A stretch of DNA of 64,000 nt from Thermoanaerobaculia bacterium (lineage in GTDB: Bacteria; Acidobacteriota; Thermoanaerobaculia; Multivoradales; J023): positions 1 through 64,000 of the forward strand of contig JAUIJL010000026.1 in the NCBI GenBank assembly GCA_030431255.1, given 5' to 3'. Position 1 is the stretch's first letter, and each line of letters opens with the position of its first letter. The position numbers were made by a program, and so were the translations under genes. The notes under the pieces were generated by a model that saw only the letters and a program-made list of their open reading frames with translations, made no database searches and had not been told where the DNA came from. This document shows, piece by piece, positions 36,217 to 46,200 of this stretch.

Positions 36217-39153
36217 ATGAATCCGACCGCCGAGAGAGCCCCGCAGCCGGCCGGCCGCGGGGGCAAAATCGTCGCTTTCGTCTTGATCGGCGGAGCTTTT
36301 TTGCTGCTCCTGCTCGCCACGGTCCGACATCCCGCCTCTTCTTTTTGGCTCGAAAAAGGTCGTCAATCCCTCTCCGGCTCGGACACTCGAGCGGCGGAGC
36401 GCTACCTGGGCTGGGCGGCCCGGCTCGATCCCGAGTCGGCAGAGGTCGCCTTGGAGCAAGTCGGTCTCTACCAGCTCTTGGGTCGTTGGAATCACGCCGC
36501 CGGTCCCCTGAAACGCCTCGTCGACCGACGCCGAGACGACCCCTCGTTCAGTCGCGATTCCCCCCGCTCGGCCTGCCGATCTCTGCTCGCAGAAGCGCGC
36601 GATTTTCGACGCCGAGCCCGGGCCGACGATGTGGAGCGGTCTTTGGCGAAGGCGTTGGATCTGGCGCTTCAGCACGACTTGGGCGACCTTCGGGTGCGAG
36701 GCCGATTGGCCCGGGCCGAGCTGCTGTACAGCGCCCGAGGCCGCCTCCAGGAAGCCGAAGACCTGCTGCGCGAATCTCTGGCGGACGCGCGGTCGCTGGA
36801 GCTTCCCGAGCTGGAAGCCGAAGCCCTCGCATCCCTCGGCGTCTTGCATTGGTATTACCTGCGGCAAAGATCCCGGGTGTTGGAGGATTTCTACACCCCG
36901 TCTCTCGAGCTCTACGACCGGATCGGCCACCTTCCGGGCCGGTCCTGGGTACGGGGTTTGATGGCCGTCGAAAGCATGTCCCGCGACGACTTCGCCGGGG
37001 CCGGACAGCTGCTCGAATCGGCCCGACGAGACGTGGACGTGCTGGGCAGCCAGTCCGGCAAAGCGCGAGTCGCTACCTACCTCGGAGCCCTGCACGATCG
37101 GCTCGAAAACCACGACCAAGCCCTAGTCCACTACCAACGAGCCGTGGAGGTGAGCGCCGGCGGCGGAGATCGCCTTTGGGAGCCGAGGGTTCGAGGGCTG
37201 ATCGCCCATCTCCATCTTCGATTGGGCCGCTACGAGCAAGTCTTGGAGCAGCTCGACCGACTGCTCGACGAGCCCGATCTGCCGATCACCTCGCGCAGGG
37301 ATCATTGGGTCACCCGCGGTCACGCCAATCTGCACCTGAGCCGCCCGGCTCAGGCCAGAGACGCCTACCTCAAGGCCCTGGAGCTGGATCAGCAACGCCC
37401 CGGTCGGGATTCAGCGGTGCGCGCGAGCGTGCACACCATGCTCGCCCACGCCGCCATGATGGAGGGCACCCTCGACGCCGCCGATGAAGCGCTTCGATCG
37501 GCCGAAGCCCTGCCCATCCGCGACAAAGGATGGGGCCCGACGGTGCTCCACATCCTCGCCCGAGCGGACCTGCTCGATCTCCAGGGTCGGAAGCAGGAAG
37601 CTCTGGGCCGGCTGGTGATGGCGGCTGAAATCGAGAGCCGTACTTTCGGCACGGCCCGTTCCCACTTCTTCCAAACCCACTACTGGCAGGTGTTCAATCG
37701 CCTCTTTTCCCTGCTGTTCGAGGGCGTGCTGCCCGTGGACGATGGGCAAGAGCTGGTTTTTCGATTGCTCGAGCAGATGCGATTCCGGTCGTTTCGCAGC
37801 GTCATCGTCAACCTGCACGGTCGCGAAGCACGCCGACGATCCTCGACCGCCAATCCCGGACGTGAGCAGGCCTTGGAACGGATCGAAACCCTCAGCCGTC
37901 AGACGCCGAGCAGCGCAGCCGAAGCGGCCCGACATCGAGACGCCTTGCGCTCGGCCTACCTCGACTACGAAATTCACACCCTCACCGCTGAGCTGTCGGC
38001 GTCGTCCTTCGAGCGGGTCGCCGCCGCGCAACCGATCGAGCTCGAGGCATTCCAGCGCTTGCTTCCCCCTGGCACCGCCCTGGTGGAATACGTGCTCGCG
38101 GGCGACCAACCCTTCGTGTTGGTGGTGCGAAAAGACCGATTGGAGAGCGCCGCCCTCGACACCTCCGCGGAGCAGCTTACCTCCCAGGTCAAGCTCTTCC
38201 GCCATCTGCTCTTCGACGGCGAGCCCGACGATCGATGGCGCCCCTTGGCCCACGAGCTTCACCGGATCTTGGTGCAGCCCTTGGAGCATCAGGGCTTCCT
38301 GCGGGGCATTCGGGATTTGGTCTGGATTCCCATGGCCCCGCTGCACGACCTACCCTTTTCGGCGCTCTTGGATGCACAGCAGATCCACCTGATCGAGCGC
38401 TACCGAACGACACGGGCGCTTTCCGCCACGGCTTGGGCCCGGGGTGTTCAACGATCCTTGAAACCCATGGTTGGACCCGAGATTCCCTCGCCTACGCAGA
38501 CCTGGGCCTTCGGCCTACGACGCGCCGGCGGATCCAAGCTTCCCGATCTGATCTTTGCCGAGCAAGAAGCCCGATCCGTGGCCGCCATCCTCCACGGTCG
38601 GGCCGTCACCGGACCCGAGGCCACCGAGCAAGCGGTCCGGCAGATCGCCGCCCATACCCGCTACTTGCACATCGCGGGTCACGGTCTCTGGCAACCGGAT
38701 CTGCCCTTACATTCCCATCTCGAGCTGTGGGCGGGAGACGGCCACGACGGCAAGCTCACGGTGCGGGAAATCTTGGATCTCAACCTGCGCGCCGAGCTGG
38801 TCACCCTCAGCGCCTGCAATACGGCCTTGGCCGAAAGCAGCGTCGGCAATCGTGGTCTCGAGGTCGACCGCCTCGGCTTCGTGGAGGCTTTTCTCCACGC
38901 CGGATCCGCCAACGTGCTGGCGGGCCTGCTACCGGTCGACGATCGCTCCGGGGCCGCGCTGATGGCCGATTTTTACCGGCATCTCAAGGACCAACCGGCC
39001 CACCGTGCTCTGGCCCTCGCCCAGCGACAGATGCTGCAAAACACAGAGACGTCGAGCCACCCTCGATTCTGGTCGCCCTTTGTGCTCACGGGAGTGCGGC
39101 CGGCGAAAAAAGATCGACCCTATCCACCCAACGCTGCATCCCGGAGTCCCTGA
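36217..39153 (+). CDS. TPR-CHAT protein (caspase-like protease family), membrane-anchored
   Basis: 978 residues. A transmembrane helix at about 17-35 (VAFVLIGGAFLLLLLAT) precedes roughly 500 residues of tetratricopeptide repeats. The C-terminal CHAT domain (about 700-970) has YVLAGDQPFVLVVRKD at its start, the catalytic His in YLHIAGHGLW (about 820) and the catalytic Cys in VTLSACNTALAE (about 866), then GFVEAFLHAGSANVLAGLLPV. CHAT proteins are separase/caspase-like proteases, some activated by partner proteins in defence or signalling, but many stand in ECF-sigma loci with unknown roles. Both catalytic residues are present, so activity is expected. It is divergent from the sigma/anti-sigma operon and flanked by both copies of a palindromic element. 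Confidence 0.9.
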   Translation: MNPTAERAPQPAGRGGKIVAFVLIGGAFLLLLLATVRHPASSFWLEKGRQSLSGSDTRAAERYLGWAARLDPESAEVALEQVGLYQLLGRWNHAAGPLKRLVDRRRDDPSFSRDSPRSACRSLLAEARDFRRRARADDVERSLAKALDLALQHDLGDLRVRGRLARAELLYSARGRLQEAEDLLRESLADARSLELPELEAEALASLGVLHWYYLRQRSRVLEDFYTPSLELYDRIGHLPGRSWVRGLMAVESMSRDDFAGAGQLLESARRDVDVLGSQSGKARVATYLGALHDRLENHDQALVHYQRAVEVSAGGGDRLWEPRVRGLIAHLHLRLGRYEQVLEQLDRLLDEPDLPITSRRDHWVTRGHANLHLSRPAQARDAYLKALELDQQRPGRDSAVRASVHTMLAHAAMMEGTLDAADEALRSAEALPIRDKGWGPTVLHILARADLLDLQGRKQEALGRLVMAAEIESRTFGTARSHFFQTHYWQVFNRLFSLLFEGVLPVDDGQELVFRLLEQMRFRSFRSVIVNLHGREARRRSSTANPGREQALERIETLSRQTPSSAAEAARHRDALRSAYLDYEIHTLTAELSASSFERVAAAQPIELEAFQRLLPPGTALVEYVLAGDQPFVLVVRKDRLESAALDTSAEQLTSQVKLFRHLLFDGEPDDRWRPLAHELHRILVQPLEHQGFLRGIRDLVWIPMAPLHDLPFSALLDAQQIHLIERYRTTRALSATAWARGVQRSLKPMVGPEIPSPTQTWAFGLRRAGGSKLPDLIFAEQEARSVAAILHGRAVTGPEATEQAVRQIAAHTRYLHIAGHGLWQPDLPLHSHLELWAGDGHDGKLTVREILDLNLRAELVTLSACNTALAESSVGNRGLEVDRLGFVEAFLHAGSANVLAGLLPVDDRSGAALMADFYRHLKDQPAHRALALAQRQMLQNTETSSHPRFWSPFVLTGVRPAKKDRPYPPNAASRSP

Positions 39154-39250
39154 TCCGTCCCTGATCCATCCCTGATCCGCCCACTTTCACCACGGCGCCC
39201 CCTTGGCGCCGAGCCCCAAGAGCTGTTAACTTTTAGTCTAGATTGTTGTC

Positions 39251-39449
39251 GTCCAGAAGTGACGTCTTAGAGGATACGGAAGGCGCGGCGCACCGAGCAC
39301 GGAAAGCGAGCGTGTCTGAGCGGTTCAGCCGACGAATCGGCATAACCTCCACCACATCAGCAACTTTCGTCGCCCCATCAGCGGTGGCGCGAGTTCGGAG
39401 CGACGCGCGGAGGGCGCCGCGCCGACCCACCGAGAATCCTTTTCTGGAC
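39251..39449. repeat. About 200-bp palindromic element, copy 2
   Basis: Ends GTCCAGAAG (39251) and TTTCTGGAC (39441-39449) are inverted; the interior is a diverged copy of 35935-36135 in the same orientation. It fills much of the 379-bp gap between the CHAT gene and the histidine-kinase gene. Just before it, near 39151-39180, an 11-bp unit (CCTGATCCNTC) is repeated three times at the end of the CHAT gene. Confidence 0.7.
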
Positions 39450-39532
39450 CGCACCCAGGCCCACGCAGCCTCGCCCCCATCTGCTGCTGACTTCGAGCAC
39501 GGCTCGGTCTCTCACTTGTCGCGAGGACGCGC

Positions 39533-41425
39533 TTGAGCAAATATCTTTCCGGCCCCGACATCGATTTCATCATCGACCCAAAGGAGACCGAGCTCCATCG
39601 GGAGCAAAGGCTGCGCCGGTTCCACGTCTCCAAAGTCCCGCCCTTGCGCACCGTGGGCGTGCTTCTTTTCCTGGCCCTCGCCTGGGCCCACAACCGATTC
39701 GTGCTCGACGACCCCTCCCTTTGGGTCCCGCTGACCTGGGTCTCGGTGGGCATCGCGGTGTATCTCGCCGCCAGCTGGCTGCTCCTGATCCAGGCTTACG
39801 ACCGAATCCGATGGGTCAACCTGGGTGATTTCTTTCTCGCGGCGGACGGGCTCGCGGCTTTGGCGATGATTTACGCCACCGGTGCCGACCGCAGCATGCT
39901 CTTCTTTTATTTGATGGTGCGACCGGCCGATCAATCCCCCACCGGCGTGCGACGCACCTTCCTTTTCGGCAGCTTGTCGGTGGGTCTTTATCTGGCTTTG
40001 ATGGGAATGTTGGAGCTCACCGGCCACGAGATTTCTTGGCCGCGGGCCGCGTTGAACACCGCTCTGATCACCGCCTTCTGCCTCTACATGTTGGGCGTCG
40101 CCAGGTCCGCCACCCACTACCGCGCCCAAACCCATCGGGCCATCCGGGTCTCGCGCTCCCTCCTGTCCGAGCTTCACGAGCAGGCCAAGGCCCTCGAGGA
40201 GCAACGGCGGAAAGCGGAAGACGCAAGCGTGGCCAAGAGCCAATTCCTGGCCAATATGAGCCATGAGATCCGCACACCGATGAACGCCATCATCGGTGTC
40301 AATCGACTCCAGCTGAGGACGGGCCTGGACAAAGAAGCCAAGCGCTACGCCCGCATCGTGGGCTCGTCGGCGGAGAACCTACTTCAGCTGATCGACAGCA
40401 TCCTGGATCTGTCTAAAGTCGAAGCGGGCAAGCTGGAAATCAATCCCCAACCGTTTTCGCTCAGCCATCTGCTCGACCACACGATCGCGTTGACCGAGCC
40501 CCAGGCTCAAGAAAAAGGTCTACCCCTTCGCTGCCGGCGGGCCGACGGGCTTCCGGATTGGGTCGTGGGAGACGTGTCCAGGCTGCGCCAGGTCCTGCTC
40601 AATCTGCTCGGCAATGCGATCAAATTTACCCGCGCCGGACACATTGACCTGGTCGTCGAGCCCAAGGACGAATCGACCATCACCTTTCGGGTCGTCGACA
40701 CCGGAATCGGCATCAGCGAGGAGGGATGCAAGAACCTCTTCGATCCCTTCTCCCAAGCCGACTCCTCCACTTCCCGCCGATTCGGCGGCACTGGTCTCGG
40801 CCTGAGCATCTCCCGACACATCACCTCCGCCATGGGCGGCAGCTTGGGTGTCAAAAGCGAGCTCGGGGTGGGCAGTGAATTCACCGTAGAGGTGCCTTTG
40901 GAAGGCACCGAAGCGCTCAAGGAGCCTCGCACCGGCTCCATGCCCATCCCCCTGCGCACACCGGCCAATAGCGCGCGCATCTTGATCGCTGACGATAACG
41001 AGGTCAATCGCATGGTGACCCAGGCGGAGCTCGAGGCCCTGGGCCTCAACGCAGACACGGCTCAAGATGGATTCCAAGTTCTGGAAGCCCACAAGCAGAA
41101 ACCCTATGACCTGATCTTCCTCGACTGCCACATGCCCGGCCTCGACGGCTACGAAACCGCGAGAAAGATCCGCGCCCGGGAATCCGATCGGCGTCGAGTT
41201 CCCATCGTCGCCCTGACCGCCCAAGCCATGAAGGGCGATCGGGAAAAATGCCTGGCGGCCGGTATGGACGACTACGTCACCAAGCCCATCCGGGAATCGG
41301 ACCTCGCCGAGGTGTTGGCCTGCTGGCTCTCGATCTTCGACCCCCCGGATCCGACCGAAGGTGGTGTCAACGTCGCAGCAGAGGATCAAGCCACCTCTGA
41401 GGACACTTCCGCCGGCGGCCGGTAG
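39533..41425 (+). CDS. Hybrid histidine kinase with receiver domain
   Basis: 630 residues from a TTG at 39533 with GAGG upstream. Residues 35-185 form about five membrane helices with no recognised sensor domain. A coiled linker leads to HisKA with the phospho-acceptor in NMSHEIRTPMNAI (His about 243), HATPase_c with NLLGNAIKFT, DTGIGISEE and GGTGLGLSIS, and a receiver domain with the acceptor Asp in FLDCHMPGLDGYE (about 532) plus LTAQAM and VTKPI. This is the BarA/RpfC-like layout in which phosphate passes to an attached receiver and then to a separate Hpt or regulator, not seen here. Its 3' end overlaps the convergent flavin-reductase gene by 40 nt. Confidence 0.93.
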   Translation: MSKYLSGPDIDFIIDPKETELHREQRLRRFHVSKVPPLRTVGVLLFLALAWAHNRFVLDDPSLWVPLTWVSVGIAVYLAASWLLLIQAYDRIRWVNLGDFFLAADGLAALAMIYATGADRSMLFFYLMVRPADQSPTGVRRTFLFGSLSVGLYLALMGMLELTGHEISWPRAALNTALITAFCLYMLGVARSATHYRAQTHRAIRVSRSLLSELHEQAKALEEQRRKAEDASVAKSQFLANMSHEIRTPMNAIIGVNRLQLRTGLDKEAKRYARIVGSSAENLLQLIDSILDLSKVEAGKLEINPQPFSLSHLLDHTIALTEPQAQEKGLPLRCRRADGLPDWVVGDVSRLRQVLLNLLGNAIKFTRAGHIDLVVEPKDESTITFRVVDTGIGISEEGCKNLFDPFSQADSSTSRRFGGTGLGLSISRHITSAMGGSLGVKSELGVGSEFTVEVPLEGTEALKEPRTGSMPIPLRTPANSARILIADDNEVNRMVTQAELEALGLNADTAQDGFQVLEAHKQKPYDLIFLDCHMPGLDGYETARKIRARESDRRRVPIVALTAQAMKGDREKCLAAGMDDYVTKPIRESDLAEVLACWLSIFDPPDPTEGGVNVAAEDQATSEDTSAGGR

Positions 41426-42108
41426 GCCGACTCCGGAATCTCCGCCAGCCGGGACGGGTGCACGATGCCACCCAAGCCGAAGAATTGGCAGAAGCTCATG
41501 ATCAAAGGGCGCCAGCGCTCGGGATCGATACGGTCCTGGTGTCCTTCGAGGCGGATCGTTTCATGCACGTGCACCTTGACGATCCGAGCCTCGAAGGCGG
41601 TGAGGTATCCCCTGCGGGCCGGATCGTTCTGCGCCAACGGATAGGACGCCTCGATCGTCGCCTCCAGCTGAACCGGGCATTCGGCGACCCGTGGCGCGGC
41701 CACCTCGGTGGAAGGCAGCTCGGTCAAGCCGGCGAGACCGAATTTGTCCCGCGCATGGCGATAACCCATGGCCTGTTTGTAGTCGGGCACCGGCGAGGAT
41801 CCCGTGGTCCTGGCCAACTGATCGACCGCCGCGACCAGGTCCACCGAGGGAAGATTCAACACACATTCACGGGTCCGCTGCAAATTCGCCGGGGTGTGGG
41901 AACGAGCTCCGAGGCCGAGCATGCAGCTCTTGCCCAGCCACCAAGCGGACGACATCGGCGCCAGGTTGGCGCTACCGTCCTCGTTGAGGGTGCTGATCAA
42001 CACCACCGGAGTGCCGAAATAGAGAATCGCGGGATCGATCGAAACAGATCGATCCGTCTCAGTTTGCGGGTTTATAGGCTGAAGAGGAGGCATGGATTTA
42101 GTGGACAT
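41386..42108 (-). CDS. Flavin reductase-like FMN-binding split-barrel protein
   Basis: 240 residues; ATG 42108 with GGAG upstream. The pattern YFGTPVVLISTLNEDGSANLAPMSSAWWLGKSCMLGLGARSHT (in part) followed by ECVLNLPS, GLTELPSTEV, VAECPVQLEATI and ARIVKVHVHE is that of the DIM6/NTAB (flavin reductase) family, which bind FMN or FAD and act as reductases or monooxygenase partners. No signal peptide. Substrate unknown. Convergent overlap with the histidine kinase gene. Confidence 0.87.
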   Translation of the reverse strand: MSTKSMPPLQPINPQTETDRSVSIDPAILYFGTPVVLISTLNEDGSANLAPMSSAWWLGKSCMLGLGARSHTPANLQRTRECVLNLPSVDLVAAVDQLARTTGSSPVPDYKQAMGYRHARDKFGLAGLTELPSTEVAAPRVAECPVQLEATIEASYPLAQNDPARRGYLTAFEARIVKVHVHETIRLEGHQDRIDPERWRPLIMSFCQFFGLGGIVHPSRLAEIPESAYRPPAEVSSEVA

Positions 42109-42300
42109 GACGGAGCTCCGAATCGTGATGGTGTTCGCCGAGGAGCAGCCCTCGGCTCCCCCTGATCCTCGGCCGATCGGCCCGCGCCGTGCCATCCGAT
42201 TCCTGCGCTCAAAGTCGAGAAAGCATGGAACCCGAAAGGTCCTCTCGAAGGCAGACTGAATAAACGGAGAGCTTCGGCGGTATCATGGCCGTCATCATCC

Positions 42301-43104
42301 GTGGAAAGGCGGCAGGCGGTGGAAAAGCTCTCCGATCCAGAAAGGCTATCTGGACCCTGGCAACCGGATCTGAGGATCTGCGGCCGTTGCGGCGCGCCGA
42401 TGATCACCCCCTATTGCGCCCACTGCGGTCAAAAACGGGCCGAGCGCTTGACCGTCGCGCGTCCGCTACAGGACCTGGCACAACATGTCTTCTCTCTCGA
42501 TTCCGCCCTCGGAAAAACTCTCGTCGATCTAACCCGCAGACCGGGATTCACCATCCGGCGCTACATCGCCGGAGACCGCGACAGCTATTTGAATCCCGCC
42601 AAATACGCCTTCCTGGCGGCCACTTTGTACGCCTTGGTCATCACGGTTCTCGGCATCGACGTGCGCCCCGTCCAATTCCAAGACCAAGATCCACGGGCCT
42701 TGGCCGGCATGCGCCTCGTCCTGGGTCTGGTAGGTTATCTGATCTTCGTTTACATGCTCCCGGTCGCCGCCGTCCTACGGCGCTGCTTCCGAAGCTCCGG
42801 TTTCAATTTCGCTGAATCCTACGTCGTTCTGCTTTTCTACGCCGGTCACTTCATGCTGATCTCGGCCCTAGCCGCCGGCCTCGGCTTCTTCTCCCAGCCC
42901 TGGGGATTCCCGCTGATTCGCGTCGTCGGATTCTTGGTCCTGCTGACCTTTACCTCCCAGATCTACGGCGAATCCAAAGCGCGCACTCTGCTCAAGACCC
43001 TGGTGGTCTACGCCCTCATCTTCCTCGGCGGCGCCATCTCGGGCATCGGTGTCGTTGCCTTCGCCTATTGGTGGACTGCAGGGGCCTTCTTTGCCCAGGC
43101 TTGA
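42301..43104 (+). CDS. DUF3667-type membrane protein with zinc-ribbon N-terminus
   Basis: 267 residues from a GTG at 42301; the start is uncertain because no ribosome-binding site is visible and another GTG lies at 42319. The N-terminus has CGRCGAPMITPYCAHCGQ, a two-CxxC zinc ribbon, then LDLTRRPGFTIRRYIAGDR and LNPAKYAFLAATLYALV, the signature of DUF3667 proteins. Four to five membrane helices follow (about 100-255). Function unknown. Confidence 0.8.
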   Translation: MERRQAVEKLSDPERLSGPWQPDLRICGRCGAPMITPYCAHCGQKRAERLTVARPLQDLAQHVFSLDSALGKTLVDLTRRPGFTIRRYIAGDRDSYLNPAKYAFLAATLYALVITVLGIDVRPVQFQDQDPRALAGMRLVLGLVGYLIFVYMLPVAAVLRRCFRSSGFNFAESYVVLLFYAGHFMLISALAAGLGFFSQPWGFPLIRVVGFLVLLTFTSQIYGESKARTLLKTLVVYALIFLGGAISGIGVVAFAYWWTAGAFFAQA

Positions 43105-43113
43105 TCGGGACTG

Positions 43114-43297
43114 CTAGCCCGGAAATTTCACCAACTTCGTCGCGAGACGCCGGAGACGCCTGTAGATACAAGGAAGAAGACGCATTCTGCGACGCAGGCA
43201 TACTTGCAGTATGTTGAGGAGCAGAATCGGCTTCTGACGCCGTAGATGCAGGTGGATACGGTGTCGCAGCAGAAGGCTGATGAAATTTGCGGGCTAG
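43114..43297. repeat. 184-bp palindromic intergenic element
   Basis: Terminal inverted repeats CTAGCCCGGAAATTTCACCA (43114) and its near-complement ending GCGGGCTAG (43297) enclose a structured interior with repeated GACGCC and TAGAT(A/G)C units (GACGCCTGTAGATAC, GATGCAGGTGGATAC). It sits exactly between convergent genes, its last 4 bp reaching the stop of the glycosidase gene. I have the impression of a widespread conserved intergenic element, but that cannot be checked here. Confidence 0.7.
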
Positions 43298-46200
43298 TCC
43301 AGGTTCCTAACCTCCGCTCCGGGGGTGGACGCGATCAAACGTCCGCTCGGGCGCTCGAAGATCAGCAGGCGGCTTCGCTCCGCGGCAACCGGGATCTCGA
43401 CCCGCCGGTCGTCGACCCTCAGCTCCCGCTTGAGGTCGGCGCCGGTTTCGTTGACCAAGACCACCAGGATCGACCGGGGGCCGTAGAGCAACCGGGTAGC
43501 GATGGGGGTGTCGGTGGGCTGGCTCGCGATGCCGGCTGCGTCGAGGGCGGCACCCAGAAGGTCCACCAGCGGCGCGTCCTCACGGGCGTGGTCGAGGGGC
43601 AGGGGCTCGTGCCAGAAAGAGCCTTCGAAGCGCACGGGATCGGTTTTCGAGCTGCGCGGCAGATTCTCCTGCAGGTTGCGGTCAAACGTCGCCCAGCCGT
43701 CTCCCCATTGGGTCGGCTCCCGCAGACGAACGGGAACGCCTCCATCGAGCTTCGCGGGATGAGCCAGCGCCGAGATCTCGGGTCCCACCTCGCCCAAGGC
43801 ATCGCTGGTCAGCGGACCGATCAACAGGGTCTTGGTGCCGTGGTCGCCCGCCGTCCTAAGGGCCGCTGCCGCCGACGGCTCCAGGACCTCCGGGGACGGC
43901 AGAATCGCCAACCTCGTGGGGCGCAGACGCTCCGGGCTCAGCCGCAGCTCCGACAAAACCGAGGGCACCACGGCGAATCGATCGGCGAGCAGGCGCACCA
44001 CTCGCTTGAAACCGTCGGTCGCCCCGGGCCGGGCCATGTACAGGCGGGAGTGGGGAATCACGGCGACCACCGGGTCGGGCTCGTAGTCGTCGAGAAACGG
44101 AACCGCTTGCCGAAAAAACTCGGCGAATTCCAGGAAGACGTCGAGCTCGGGTTTGGCCGTGCCGTCGGGGCGCCAGAATCCGATCACCGGCTCCATGTCT
44201 TTGGGTTGGTAGGGATTGATATTCCACGCCCATTCGATGATGCCCGCGTTGCGGGACGCGAAAGCGTAGGCGAATTTCCGTTCGAGCAAGCGAGCGGCCG
44301 ACTCCGGCGAGCGCCAGGGCCGGCCGTCGAGCCCTTCGAGGCGCATGATGCCGGTTTCTTGAAAGAGACTCGGTTTTTCCGGCACCTTGGCTTGCAACCC
44401 GGTGGCCAGCAGGTCGTCGTTTTGCCACCACGGGTGCACGGCGGTGTAGTCCACCGCTTCGGCATGGAGCTGCTGGGAAGGACGGGTGAGCGTGCCCCCC
44501 TCATCTTGCCCCAGGGTCACCAGCACGTCGCCGCCGGCTTCGCGCAACACCGAGCGCAAATAGCGGGCCCACTCGGTGACCACATGGTTGCTGAAACGGA
44601 CGAAGTCACCCGCCTTGCGCGGATGCCGATCGCCACGGATCATGCCGTAGGCCATGTCGTCACCCGTGGGCTGCAGCAACGGATATGGGGATGCGTCGCG
44701 CCAGCGGTCCCGAATCCGGGCGATCCCGGGCTCTGAAGCCGCGCCTCCTCCGCGTTGCCCATCACGGGTCTGGCCGTGACGCTGCCCCAGCCATTCCGTC
44801 CATGCCTGACGCTCGTATTCGTCCCAAACCGGCTGGTTGCGCCACAAACCTTCGGGCGGCCCATACGACGGCTCGTTGATCAAATCCCAGTGAACCCAGC
44901 CCACGCCTCGATATCGCCGAGCCACCAGAGTAAGCAGCTCTCGCTGCCCCTCCAAAGCTCGGGGGTCCAGGTAGGCGTGGCTGCCACCGTAGGCCGGCGG
45001 CAGGAAGGCGAAGAACGTGAAATTGAGCACGATGCCGTGACGGGCGGCGCTGTGCACGTAGGCGTCCAAGGCCCGCAGGAAGGCTTCGTCCATGGCGCCG
45101 GCATTGAGCATCACCCGCGAGTGGCCGGTCCACAGACCGGTGCGGATGAAATTGACCCCGAGCTCCTTCATTTCGGCGAAGTCCTGCTCGAAGACCCACG
45201 GATTGGGCTCGAACAGGTATTTTCGATGCACGTCCGACGCCATGTAGGTGGTGCCGATCACCGGCAAGACCTCGCCGTCCACCCGCAGCCAATCCTTAGA
45301 GACCGTCACCTTAGGACCGCTGGTCAGAAGCTCCCGATCTTGCCGCCAAAAACCGGTCGTCACCGGGCCGTGGATCCAGGGCACGTCGGGCACCCGCACC
45401 TCGACCTCATAAAAACCCGGTTCTTGCCACAACTCGCCATGGGTTTCGATCGTGGCGATGCCGTAGCGGGATCGGGTGGTGCCCGTCAGCTCGACGGTTT
45501 GGCGGATCTCCTCGGCGGTGCCGGGCTTGCGCACCACCAAATGAGCGATCTTCGCTTCGGGCTCCCCTTTGCGCACCCACGGCCGACGCACGGCGACTTG
45601 GATTTGTGCCGATTCGGAGGGCTCTAGGGTGGCGTAAATCGGCCGCGCGTCGAGCTGCGCGGCGCCGTCCAGAGCGCGCTCTACCATCCAGCGGATCAGC
45701 TCCGGGCTGAGGGTCGCGTCCGTGGGGGCAAAGACCCAGCGGGCTCCGGCTTCTCCACCCCGCAAGCGATCGATTTCCAATAAGGGACAAGCTCGGGGAA
45801 GGCCGTCGGGGTCGACCCAATGGGCGAGGGGACGCAGGATCGCGTCGCGATGCCCTTCCGACCCGTCATCACTGGGCAGGTCTTTATGCCGGGCCATGCG
45901 CACCGTCAGATGCCAGACGGCGGGCGGCTCGGCGCGGTCGCCGCCCCCGCTGCCACCACCGCTGCCACCACCTAGGGCGGCGCGCAGCAGGTCCAGCTCC
46001 GGACCTTGCACCGCGGGCTGGGCTCGCATCTCGAAAGCCACCCCTGGTGGATTCCAACGCTCCGCCGGCGCGATCAAAAACGGATCGGCGAAGGTCGATT
46101 GGCGGGTGCCCAATCGCCATTCGCCGCCTTCGAAAAGAACCGGCTGGTGGAACGGCGCCCCACCCAAGACCACTAAGCTGCCACCACGATCGACGAACGA

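Noticed and set aside
43246-44736. A 496-codon open frame antisense to the GH5-like gene
   Set aside because: Low-complexity Gln/Arg/Gly composition, and the other strand contains the WDLINEP and FQETG catalytic motifs.
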